Source: Clostridia bacterium (GTDB taxonomy: Bacteria; Bacillota; Clostridia; Oscillospirales; Ruminococcaceae). Taken from it: a stretch of DNA of 7,420 nucleotides. Location: contig JAGKVC010000158.1 in assembly GCA_021152595.1 (NCBI GenBank), forward strand, positions 1 to 7,420, written 5' to 3'. Below the pieces are notes generated by a model, which did not search any database, had not been told where the DNA came from, and worked only from the letters and a program-made list of their open reading frames with translations. The first letter of the stretch is position 1. Each line of letters starts with the position of its first letter. The translations under genes were made by a program, and so were the position numbers. Of the stretch, positions 1 through 6,170 are shown in pieces.

Positions 1-8
1 TCTTATAG

Positions 9-89
9 TGGGATTCCAAAGGGATAGCATCCCTTTGGCGGGGTATGGGGCAGCGCCCCATTATAATCATCGCGCAGCGATACCTTTAT
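9..89 (+). repeat. Structured multi-hairpin repeat, copy A
   Basis: This is the first of three related copies in the window. It opens with TGGGATTC (9-16). Hairpin 1 follows: CCAAAGGGAT (16-25), loop AGC, ATCCCTTTGG (29-38). Hairpin 2 is ATGGGGC (45-51), loop AGC, GCCCCAT (55-61). Then come CCCCATTATAA (56-66), a small hairpin ATCGC-GCA-GCGAT (69-81) and an ACCTTTAT tail. The other two copies share the flanking words and the hairpin order but differ inside the stems, mostly by paired changes. I see no transposase or coding capacity, so it may be a REP-like or MITE-like element or a conserved RNA structure. The function is unknown. Confidence 0.7.
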
Positions 90-100
90 CGACAAGCTGG

Positions 101-223
101 TATAATGAATGCAAACGCATTCATTATATTTTATTTTTATGCCCTTGCAGATCCGCAAATCAAAGATTTGCTCCCTGCATATCGGGCAATTATACCATAA
201 ACGCTTCGCTTATATGGTATAAT
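101..223. other. Run of three further strong hairpins upstream of the HD-GYP gene
   Basis: Right after repeat copy A come three more inverted repeats with almost no unpaired sequence. One is a 12-bp perfect stem, TATAATGAATGC (101-112) with GCATTCATTATA (117-128), loop AAAC. The second is a long interrupted stem from 141 to 187: GCCC/GGGC, TGCAG/CTGCA and GCAAATC/GATTTGC around an AAA loop. The third is an 11-bp perfect stem, ATTATACCATA (189-199) with TATGGTATAAT (213-223). No open frame here resembles a protein. The stretch could be part of the same repetitive element as 9-89, a 3' region of a gene to the left, or a structured leader. No U-tract follows the hairpins, so they do not look like ordinary terminators. 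Confidence 0.6.
215..223 (+). promoter_or_regulatory. Candidate extended -10 promoter for the HD-GYP gene
   Basis: TGGTATAAT matches the extended -10 consensus (TG, one base, TATAAT) at 215-223, 57 bases before the ATG at 280. No good -35 hexamer lies 16-18 bases upstream; the expected position reads CCATAA. The -10 sits inside the right arm of an 11-bp inverted repeat, so the match could be a by-product of that palindrome. Confidence 0.4.
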
Positions 224-264
224 AAAATTGTATGAAAAAAGAATAAATCAGAACCCTGTATCAG

Positions 265-272
265 AAAGGAGG
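265..272 (+). promoter_or_regulatory. Ribosome binding site of the HD-GYP gene, in a hairpin loop
   Basis: AAAGGAGG lies 7 bases before the ATG at 280 and fixes that start. ATCAG (260-264) can pair with CTGAT (275-279), placing the whole Shine-Dalgarno sequence in the loop of a 5-bp stem that ends at the start codon. The stem is short and may be chance. Confidence 0.75.
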
Positions 273-279
273 CGCTGAT

Positions 280-1977
280 ATGCTGATTATCACGATTGAG
301 GTGCTTGCGATTGTCATTCCGCTTGCAGGCATCGTGGCTCTGCTCGTCCAGAAGCAGCAGAGCGACAGCAGTATCCGGCTGCTGCTGACCAGCCTCGGCT
401 GCCTTGTTATGAACATCGGCACGCTGCTGATGGAGACCGCACAGACCGAAGCGGAAGCCTCTATGGCGGTCAGATTTGAATATCTCGGAAACGCGATCTT
501 CTATTATTTCTTCATTACCTTCCTGATTGCGTATCTGCGCATTAAAATTCCGAAGCTGCCGCTCTATTGCTGGGCGTGCTTTGAATGTGCCGTTGTGGTG
601 ATTCACTGGAATGAGAAAATGCGCGAGCTGTGCATCGGGCATTATTATTTCATCCGGCACGAGACCTTCCATATCTTCACGGCGCATATCGCGGAGCAGT
701 CGCCGCTGTATTTTACGCGGAATATCGCGCTTTTAGCGATCCTCTGCGCCGGCATGGTCTATGCGGTGATTCAGATGCGGCGGAACAAGCTGCCGGCTGA
801 GCAGATCAATCTCTTCCGGCTGACGGGGGCGCAGTTTATCATTGCTGCCGCGCTTGTACTGGAGGAGGCGGTCAAGCCCGATCTCGAGCTGATGCCGGTT
901 TTCTGCTCCCTCTCGCTGCTTTCCGTGGTCATCAGTATGCTGACGGACGGCTTCTTCGGTGTCACCGATTCCGGTCATGAGTGGGTTTTCAATCAGATGG
1001 TGAATCCCTATATCATCACCGATTATCAGTACGGCTATCTTGATGCGAATGAGCATGCAAAGACGCTCTTTCCGGCTCTGCGCAAGCTCCGCCGCAATGA
1101 CCGTATTCCCGATGAGCTTTATACGCTGTTCACCGCAAATACCACCCATTTTGAAATGGGCGAGGAGGCTTTCGAGCGCAAGCTGACCGAGATCCGCAAA
1201 AAGGATTCGCTCGTCGGCTACGGGCTGCTGCTCGAGGACGATACCGAACAGCAGAAATATGTGCGCCTGCTCAACAGCTATAACAGCCGCCTGCAAATCG
1301 CCGTCGATGAAAAGACCGAGCATATCCGCAAGGTGCAGAATTCGATCATCACCGGTCTTGCGAGCGTCGTCGAAAGCAGAGACAACAGTACCGGCGGTCA
1401 TATCAACCGGACAAGCCATGTTGTGCGGATCTTTGCACACAGGCTCAGAGAATATCCCGATATCATGGAGCAGTACGGGCTTTCGCAGCGCTTCCTGCAC
1501 AATGTCACGAAGGCTGCCCCGATGCACGATCTCGGAAAGATTGCCGTCGATGATAAGATCCTGCGCAAGCCGGGCAAATTCATCGATGAGGAATATGCCG
1601 AAATGCAGAAGCATCCGGCGGAGGGCGCGAAGATCCTGAAAAAGGTTCTGCGCGAGGTCGATGATGAGGACTTCGTGCGCATCGCGGTCAATATCGCAAA
1701 CTTTCATCACGAGCATTTCGACGGCACCGGCTATCCGGAGCATCGGGCAGGGGAGGATATCCCCGTGGAGGCACGGATTATGGCGCTCGCGGATGTCTTT
1801 GATGCGCTGGTCAGCAAGCGCTGCTATAAGGAAGCCTATTCCTATGACAAGGCGTTTGCAATCATGGAGCAGTCGCTCGGTACGCTGTTTGATCCGGTGC
1901 TGGGCAGGGTATTCCTCGGATGCCGTGAGGAGCTTGCCGCGCTCTATCATGAAATGGAACAGGAGACCGGTATGTAA
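280..1977 (+). CDS. 7TM-PAS-HD-GYP membrane protein, probable cyclic di-GMP phosphodiesterase
   Basis: The protein has 565 residues. About residues 1-225 are a string of hydrophobic helices resembling the N-terminal 7TM region found on histidine kinases and diguanylate cyclases of Clostridia. A PAS-like stretch follows at about 240-320 (NPYIITDYQYGYLDANEHA), then a short linker helix (about 325-355) and an HD-GYP domain (about 355-550). The metal and catalytic residues of HD-GYP enzymes are visible: GGH at 372-374 followed by NRT, the HD pair H416-D417, H445, HHEHFDGTGYP at 476-486, and D505 in ADVFDAL. HD-GYP enzymes hydrolyse cyclic di-GMP to pGpG or GMP, so activity is likely; the signal sensed by the membrane and PAS parts cannot be read. 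The next gene encodes a GGDEF protein of opposite activity, separated by about 108 bases with its own promoter. No terminator is evident after this gene. Confidence 0.9.
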   Translation: MLIITIEVLAIVIPLAGIVALLVQKQQSDSSIRLLLTSLGCLVMNIGTLLMETAQTEAEASMAVRFEYLGNAIFYYFFITFLIAYLRIKIPKLPLYCWACFECAVVVIHWNEKMRELCIGHYYFIRHETFHIFTAHIAEQSPLYFTRNIALLAILCAGMVYAVIQMRRNKLPAEQINLFRLTGAQFIIAAALVLEEAVKPDLELMPVFCSLSLLSVVISMLTDGFFGVTDSGHEWVFNQMVNPYIITDYQYGYLDANEHAKTLFPALRKLRRNDRIPDELYTLFTANTTHFEMGEEAFERKLTEIRKKDSLVGYGLLLEDDTEQQKYVRLLNSYNSRLQIAVDEKTEHIRKVQNSIITGLASVVESRDNSTGGHINRTSHVVRIFAHRLREYPDIMEQYGLSQRFLHNVTKAAPMHDLGKIAVDDKILRKPGKFIDEEYAEMQKHPAEGAKILKKVLREVDDEDFVRIAVNIANFHHEHFDGTGYPEHRAGEDIPVEARIMALADVFDALVSKRCYKEAYSYDKAFAIMEQSLGTLFDPVLGRVFLGCREELAALYHEMEQETGM

Positions 1978-2023
1978 TCGGTACATATGTACATAAAATT
2001 CACAACTTTATCACGAAAACTGG

Positions 2024-2052
2024 TTGCATTTTTACACAGAATATGATATAAT
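2024..2052 (+). promoter_or_regulatory. Promoter of the GGDEF gene
   Basis: TTGCAT (2024-2029) and TATAAT (2047-2052) are separated by 17 bases, and TG at 2044-2045 makes the -10 an extended one. Transcription should start near 2059, leaving a leader of about 27 bases that contains AGGAGGTGA (2071-2079) 6 bases before the ATG at 2086. The spacing and both hexamers fit a vegetative sigma-A promoter, so this gene can be expressed independently of the HD-GYP gene upstream. Confidence 0.8.
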
Positions 2053-2085
2053 AATGGTAAGAACTGCGGCAGGAGGTGAACCGCA

Positions 2086-4017
2086 ATGGCAGCAATCTCT
2101 GAAAAACTCATCGGCATATGTCTCTCTACTATCCAGATGGAAGACCGGTTTGCGTTTGTCAAAGCGCTGAACCGCTATGCCGTTGCGCACGGATTCCGTC
2201 TGCTGATCTTCAACAGCTGCACCGATCTCTTTGACCGGGGCAATCCGAATGACGACGGCGAGCGCAGCGTCTTTGAGCTGATTCCCTATGAATCGCTTTC
2301 CGCTATGATTATCTTTCCGCATTTTCTGTTCAATGATCCGGTCGTCGATACCATTATTGAGCGGTGCAGGGCGCACCGGCTGCCGGTTATTACGATCGAC
2401 AAGGAGGTTCCGGGCTGTACCTGCTTCACATTCTCCTATGCGGATATTTTCGAGCGCCTCTGTGCGCATGTGATTGACGATCACCATGCCAAATCCCTGC
2501 TGATGATGGCAGGCGTGAAGAATAATCAGTATTCCGACCAGCGCGTTGCGGCTTTCCGGAAGGCGCTGACCGAGCGCGGCATGTATTATGATGACAGCCT
2601 GATCGGCTACGGCTACTTCTGGGATGCGCCGGCGCTGGATGTCATGCGCGAATGGTTCGAGGAGGAGGAGCGTCCGTATCCGGATGCGATCATCTGCGCG
2701 AATGACAGCATGGCAATCGCCGTCAGTACCTATCTGCAAAAGCACGGCTGCCGCGTCCCGGAGGACTGCATCGTCACGGGCTTTGACTGCATTCTCCAGT
2801 CGCGCTATCATATTCCGCATCTGACAACCTGCCGGCAGGATTACGAAACGATGGGCAGCAGGCTCATCCATGCGATCGAAGCCATGCTCAGAGGTGAGAC
2901 CGTTCCGGCGAAGAATGTCGTCAGCTTTTCGATGATCCGTTCGCAGTCCTGCGGCTGCAAGCCGGTTTCATTCTATAATATCAATGATGCTGCGCAGGAA
3001 ATGTATGACAGCCTGCGGCTTTCGGCACAGCGTCAGGAGATGATGTGCTCGGTGCAGTCCGCGATTGCGCGCATGGAATCGGTGCAGGATCTCCCTGCAA
3101 TCCTCAGCGATAAATTTGTATTCCCGACGAATGTCTTTGCGATCAATGAGGATATTTTTCAGGAGCCGGAATTCGGTGCGCATCACAGGCTGGATTCTGC
3201 ATACAGCGAAAACGTCAATGTGATCTTCCAGCGGTATTTCTGGTATCAGCCGGATCCCTGTGCGATTCCGCGTGAACAGCTCGTGCCGCATCTGGATATG
3301 ATGCTGAGCCGCGAGGAGCCGATTATCGTCTGCGCGCTGCACTTCATTGATCTTACGCTCGGCTACTGCGTCTTTCAGCCGGAGGTCACCGTCGATGATT
3401 ATGAGAAAATGCACGCCTTTATGAACGCGATGAATGCTTCCTTCGGCACCTTCCACGGGCAGATGCAGATCCGCTCGATCAACCGCGCGCTGGAAAACGC
3501 CAATGAGGAGCTGGAAAAGCTCTATATCCATGACTACCTGACGGGGCTTTATAACCGGCGCGGCTTCTACCGTGCATTCCGCAATGAAACTGCCGCGCAG
3601 CATGACGCGGATCTCTGTGCCTTTGTGATCTCGGTCGATCTGGACGGTCTGAAGCAGATCAATGACAGCTTCGGACATCAGGAGGGCGACAGCGCCATCT
3701 GCACGGTCGCAAAGGCGCTTGCGGCCTGCTGCGGTACGCATGAGATCTGTGCGCGGTTCGGCGGCGATGAATTTGCAGTCGGCGGATTTGTGCCGAAATC
3801 GCTGACGGAAATCCGCGCGGAACAGTTCCGGCACCGCCTGAGCGAATATTTAGAGCAGTATAACCGCAGTTCCGGCAAGCCGTATCAGGTTGCGGCGAGC
3901 ATCGGCTTCCATGCAGAACCGGCTGATCCGGCGCCGGATCCCGATGCACTGTTCCGCATCGCAGATGACCGCATGTATGCCGACAAGGCGGAACGGAAAG
4001 AAAAGCAAAAGGCGTAA
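2086..4017 (+). CDS. LacI/GalR-like ligand-binding domain fused to GGDEF, probable diguanylate cyclase
   Basis: The protein has 643 residues. Residues about 5-290 follow the LacI/GalR-type substrate-binding fold: GICLSTI start, DAIICANDSMAIAV at 200-213, VPEDCIVTGFD at 224-234, and HLTTCRQDYETMG at 245-257. There is no helix-turn-helix in front, and no signal peptide or membrane segment, so it should be a cytoplasmic sensor rather than a repressor or transport protein. Residues about 300-455 form a domain I do not recognise, perhaps GAF-like. A short helical linker (about 460-480, ALENANEELEKLY) leads into a GGDEF domain: DYLTGLYNRRGF at 483-494, metal-binding D518 in SVDLDGLKQIND, and intact GGDEF at 559-563. 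It should condense two GTP into cyclic di-GMP. The inhibitory I-site position reads GTHE (550-553) instead of RxxD, so classical product inhibition is not expected. Sugar sensing is a guess from the family. Confidence 0.9.
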   Translation: MAAISEKLIGICLSTIQMEDRFAFVKALNRYAVAHGFRLLIFNSCTDLFDRGNPNDDGERSVFELIPYESLSAMIIFPHFLFNDPVVDTIIERCRAHRLPVITIDKEVPGCTCFTFSYADIFERLCAHVIDDHHAKSLLMMAGVKNNQYSDQRVAAFRKALTERGMYYDDSLIGYGYFWDAPALDVMREWFEEEERPYPDAIICANDSMAIAVSTYLQKHGCRVPEDCIVTGFDCILQSRYHIPHLTTCRQDYETMGSRLIHAIEAMLRGETVPAKNVVSFSMIRSQSCGCKPVSFYNINDAAQEMYDSLRLSAQRQEMMCSVQSAIARMESVQDLPAILSDKFVFPTNVFAINEDIFQEPEFGAHHRLDSAYSENVNVIFQRYFWYQPDPCAIPREQLVPHLDMMLSREEPIIVCALHFIDLTLGYCVFQPEVTVDDYEKMHAFMNAMNASFGTFHGQMQIRSINRALENANEELEKLYIHDYLTGLYNRRGFYRAFRNETAAQHDADLCAFVISVDLDGLKQINDSFGHQEGDSAICTVAKALAACCGTHEICARFGGDEFAVGGFVPKSLTEIRAEQFRHRLSEYLEQYNRSSGKPYQVAASIGFHAEPADPAPDPDALFRIADDRMYADKAERKEKQKA

Positions 4018-4057
4018 GATGCATGCTGATCTGACAGATATCCATATAGAAATGATG

Positions 4058-4085
4058 CCCCTGTGTGCTGCAAGGTACACAGGGG
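4058..4085 (+). terminator. Probable terminator after the GGDEF gene
   Basis: CCCCTGTGT (4058-4066) pairs perfectly with ACACAGGGG (4077-4085) around a 10-base loop, 40 bases after the stop codon. The tract that follows is only TATTTG, so termination may be partial. It is the only strong GC stem between the GGDEF gene and the next promoter candidate. Confidence 0.6.
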
Positions 4086-4165
4086 TATTTGTGGTCGGCA
4101 GGTCGGCGACAGGTTCTACCGGCGCGTGTTCGCAGAAAAATTTAGATGATTTTGGTTCCGGTTTG

Positions 4166-4174
4166 TGATATGAT
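4166..4174 (+). promoter_or_regulatory. Candidate extended -10 promoter of the tRNA-like RNA / Ro-like gene unit
   Basis: TGATATGAT matches an extended -10 element and resembles the TGATATAAT of the GGDEF gene promoter. It lies about 80 bases after the probable terminator. No convincing -35 box is present (ATGATT at 17-base spacing). A start near 4181 would give a transcript with a leader of about 400 bases containing the candidate structured RNA before the Ro-like gene. Confidence 0.4.
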
Positions 4175-4362
4175 AAAGCCATGGAAACCGGAGAGGCACA
4201 AACAGCAGATCATCTTCAATAATTATGATGAAAAGAATGTGCCTTGTATGATGCATAACGGTTCAGACAGCATCCTGTTTTGGATTCTACGCCGGAGGGG
4301 CGGGGCGCAGCCCATGCCGCCGGTGCCACAAAACGAACCGTGTCGGCATCAGCCGGAATACA
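4175..4362 (+). other. Gene-free leader between promoter candidate and structured RNA
   Basis: No convincing gene is present. An 84-codon open frame (4146-4400) has no ribosome binding site and runs into the structured RNA. Visible elements are GGCACA (4195-4200), able to pair with TGTGCC (4238-4243) with smaller pairs inside; a GC-rich hairpin GGGC-GCA-GCCC (4303-4313); and CGGC-ATCA-GCCG (4344-4355). CGGCATCA occurs twice (4344-4351 and 4379-4386). These may be the 5' part of a longer structured transcript. Confidence 0.35.
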
Positions 4363-4546
4363 TCCCGTCCGCAGAGAACGGCATCAACCGCAGCTCGTAA
4401 AATCACCTGTTAAGTGTATCACGGTGCCGTGTTGCAGACAGTTACAGCAGCCCATTTGATGTGGTTAATCGCAGGTTCGAATCCTGCCCTGCGATCCCGC
4501 GGGATCGTGAAGGAGTGAATCTGTCTGGTGGATCCTGCGGACGGGA
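4363..4546 (+). ncRNA. Candidate Y-RNA-like structured RNA with a tRNA-like module
   Basis: Bases TCCCGTCCGCAG (4363-4374) are perfectly complementary to CTGCGGACGGGA (4535-4546), a 12-bp GC-rich stem closing about 160 bases. Further inward pairing is possible: 4383-4389 with 4527-4533, one mismatch. The loop contains a tRNA-like module (4447-4495), a 16-base palindrome CGATCCCGCGGGATCG (4492-4507) and a small hairpin CACG-GTGC-CGTG (4420-4431). The RNA would end about 42 bases before the start codon of a Ro-like gene. Bacterial Ro proteins bind Y RNAs, which have paired ends and, in the YrlA type, a tRNA mimic, so position and shape both fit. The exact ends, whether it is processed from the mRNA leader, and its fold are inferred. 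The alternative is a decayed tRNA gene. Confidence 0.5.
4447..4495 (+). ncRNA. tRNA-like module: D-arm-like hairpin abutting a perfect T-arm
   Basis: GCAGG (4471-4475), loop TTCGAAT (4476-4482) and CCTGC (4483-4487) form a canonical T-arm whose loop fits the TTCRANY rule exactly. Immediately upstream, GAT (4458-4460), loop GTGGTTA (4461-4467) and ATC (4468-4470) form a short D-arm-like hairpin whose loop carries the GG that contacts the T-loop in tRNAs. The two arms touch, so the anticodon arm is absent. An acceptor-like stem is uncertain: GCAG (4447-4450) with CTGC (4489-4492), or GTTGCAG (4431-4437) with CTGCGAT (4489-4495, two wobbles). No CCA end or complete cloverleaf exists, so it is not a functional tRNA gene. 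Confidence 0.6.
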
Positions 4547-4575
4547 AAGATGAAATACAACACGGCAAAAGCCGG

Positions 4576-4582
4576 AAAGGAG
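4576..4582 (+). promoter_or_regulatory. Ribosome binding site fixing the Ro-like gene start
   Basis: AAAGGAG lies 6 bases before the ATG at 4589. The in-frame ATG at 4550 has no properly spaced site and would add 13 residues not expected for the family. A small hairpin CGGC-AAAA-GCCG (4563-4574) ends just before the site. Confidence 0.8.
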
Positions 4583-4588
4583 CATATC

Positions 4589-6073
4589 ATGCTGAATCTG
4601 CTGAAAAAGGAATCGAATATTACAAGAACCGAGAACGGCGCACTGACGCACCGCTCCTCCGGTACAGACTGCATGGATCTGTTCTTCCGTGCCGGCGGCA
4701 TGCGCGGTGCCGCAGAATCCGAGATCGCCGATCTCGTCTGCCGTGCATATATCGAGGATCCCGTCAAGACGATGAAGATCCTGTTCTATGTCCGCGATAT
4801 CCGCGGCGGTATGGGTGAGCGCCGGTTCTTCCGGATCGCTATGCAGACACTCGCCGCGATCGCGCCGGAATCCGTCCGCCGGAACCTGCCGCTCTTTGCT
4901 GAGTACGGCAGATTCGACGACCTCTGCGCGCTGATCGGTACATCCTGCGAGGCGGATGCTATGGCACAGATCCGGACGCAGTTTCAGGCGGATCTAGCGG
5001 CGATGGAGACGGAACAGCCTGCTTCGCTGCTCGCAAAGTGGCTGCCCTCTGTCAATGCCTCCTCCGCGGAGACCTGCGCCATGGGCAGAAAGGTCGCAAA
5101 GGCGCTCGGCATGAACGAAAAGCAGTACCGGAAGTCGCTTTCCGCACTGCGGCGCTATACCGATATCATCGAGAACCGGCTGCGTACCTGTGACTACACC
5201 TTCCCCTATGAGAAGCAGACCTCGGGCGCAATGATGAAGTACCGCAAGGCGTTCATCCGGAATGACCACGACCGCTACACGGCATATCTCTCCGCGGTCG
5301 AAAAGCACGAGGCGGTGCTGCACGCGGATACGCTGTACCCCTACGAGATCATCCGTGCCTGCAACGCGAACTGGACAGGCAGAATGCAGGGCGAAATGTC
5401 CGCGACTGAGCGGCGTGCGCTGGATGCTGCGTGGAGAAATCTGCCGGTATACGGCGCAGGCAAAGAAAATGCGCTTGCTGTCGTGGACGGTTCCGGTTCG
5501 ATGTATACGGACTGGTGCTCGCCGCGTCCGATCGACGCTGCGCTCTCGCTGGGTATGTACTTCGCGGAGCATAACCGCGGCGTATTCGCAAATCACTTCA
5601 TCACGTTCTCGAAGAATCCGCAGCTCGTGGAGATCAAGGGCAGAGATATCGTCGAAAAGACGCTGTTCTGCGCGACCTACTGTGAGGCTGCAAATACAAA
5701 TCTCGAGGCTGTGTTTGAGCTGATCCTGAATACGGCGGTGAAGAATCATCTGCCGCAGGCGGATCTGCCGGCGAAGCTCTACATCATCTCCGATATGGAG
5801 TTTGATTCCTGCATCATCGGCGGCAACGACCTGACAATGTTCGGGGCAATGCGCCGGAGATATGCGCGGTATGGCTATGTGCTGCCGCAGATTGTCTTCT
5901 GGAATGTTGCATCGCGGAATCAGAATATCCCCGTTACGGCATCGCAGACAGGCGCTGCGCTGGTCTCGGGTGCGTCGGCGTCAATTTTCGATATGGTGGC
6001 AGGCGGCGAGCTGACGCCGGAAACGATCATGAACCGCGCGATCGAAACCGAGCGCTATGCAAAGGTGTGTTAA
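4589..6073 (+). CDS. Ro60/TROVE-like RNA-binding protein with vWA domain (DUF2828 type)
   Basis: The protein has 494 residues from the ATG at 4589. The first two thirds resemble the helical-repeat RNA-binding part of bacterial and phage Ro-like proteins: TENGALTHRSSG (14-25), DPVKTMKILFYVRDIRGGMGERRFFR (57-82), EYGRFDDL (105-112), KWLPS (150-154). The last third is a von Willebrand A domain with a complete MIDAS: DGSGS (300-304), T370 in NTNLEAVF, and D402 in ISDMEFD. No signal peptide or membrane segment is visible, so it is cytoplasmic. Ro proteins are ring-shaped and bind misfolded RNAs and Y RNAs; bacterial homologues act in RNA repair, decay and stress survival, often near RtcB ligase, which is not in this window. 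A tRNA-like RNA candidate lies directly upstream and would be the natural partner. Family assignment is from remembered motifs, not a search. Confidence 0.8.
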   Translation: MLNLLKKESNITRTENGALTHRSSGTDCMDLFFRAGGMRGAAESEIADLVCRAYIEDPVKTMKILFYVRDIRGGMGERRFFRIAMQTLAAIAPESVRRNLPLFAEYGRFDDLCALIGTSCEADAMAQIRTQFQADLAAMETEQPASLLAKWLPSVNASSAETCAMGRKVAKALGMNEKQYRKSLSALRRYTDIIENRLRTCDYTFPYEKQTSGAMMKYRKAFIRNDHDRYTAYLSAVEKHEAVLHADTLYPYEIIRACNANWTGRMQGEMSATERRALDAAWRNLPVYGAGKENALAVVDGSGSMYTDWCSPRPIDAALSLGMYFAEHNRGVFANHFITFSKNPQLVEIKGRDIVEKTLFCATYCEAANTNLEAVFELILNTAVKNHLPQADLPAKLYIISDMEFDSCIIGGNDLTMFGAMRRRYARYGYVLPQIVFWNVASRNQNIPVTASQTGAALVSGASASIFDMVAGGELTPETIMNRAIETERYAKVC

Positions 6074-6150
6074 TGAGGTATCTCCGATGGATTTGGAATA
6101 AGGCTCCGCCTCAAACTCCGCTTAAGGGCTGCTAGCCCTTAAGAATCCCA
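6073..6150 (-). repeat. Structured multi-hairpin repeat, copy B
   Basis: Read on the minus strand it has TGGGATTC (6150-6143), a 10-bp hairpin CTTAAGGGCT, loop AGC, AGCCCTTAAG (6143-6121), a second hairpin TGAGGC-GGA-GCCTTA (6113-6099) and a tail AAATCCATCGGAGATACC that closely matches copy C. Against copy A, hairpin 1 has three paired substitutions that keep pairing, with the same AGC loop. The element begins at the last base of the Ro-like gene's stop codon, so it lies in that gene's 3' untranslated region in antisense orientation. Confidence 0.7.
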
Positions 6151-6170
6151 TTTTATGCATGAATAGTATA

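Noticed and set aside
1..223. CRISPR array
   Set aside because: The hairpins differ from one another in sequence and spacing; there are no identical repeats with unique spacers.
190..687. Long minus-strand open frame over the start of the HD-GYP gene, and similar antisense frames over the other genes
   Set aside because: They mirror the codon pattern of well-supported plus-strand genes and show no domain motifs or ribosome binding sites.
1981..1992. Palindrome GTACATATGTAC after the HD-GYP gene
   Set aside because: A 12-base palindrome just beyond the stop codon with no U-tract or repeat elsewhere; neither terminator nor operator can be supported.
1978..2085. Cyclic di-GMP riboswitch upstream of the GGDEF gene (or in 1-279 upstream of the HD-GYP gene)
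   Set aside because: The CAAACC and ACGCAAAGCC-type conserved segments of the GEMM motif are not visible in either leader, and the GGDEF leader after its promoter is only about 27 bases.
4281..4325. Possible fourth copy of the structured repeat
   Set aside because: It has GGATTC and a GGGC-GCA-GCCC hairpin but lacks hairpin 1, the ATTATAA word and the TCGGAGA tail; it is too weak to call.
4146..4400. 84-codon open frame upstream of the tRNA-like module
   Set aside because: It has no ribosome binding site, its composition is not protein-like, and it overlaps the 5' strand of the long-range stem.
4431..4502. Complete tRNA gene
   Set aside because: A T-arm and a D-arm-like hairpin are present, but there is no anticodon arm, no clean 7-bp acceptor stem at the right distance and no CCA.
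4550..4588. Upstream ATG (4550) as start of the Ro-like gene
   Set aside because: No suitably spaced ribosome binding site precedes it, whereas AAAGGAG sits 6 bases before the ATG at 4589, where the family-like N-terminus begins.
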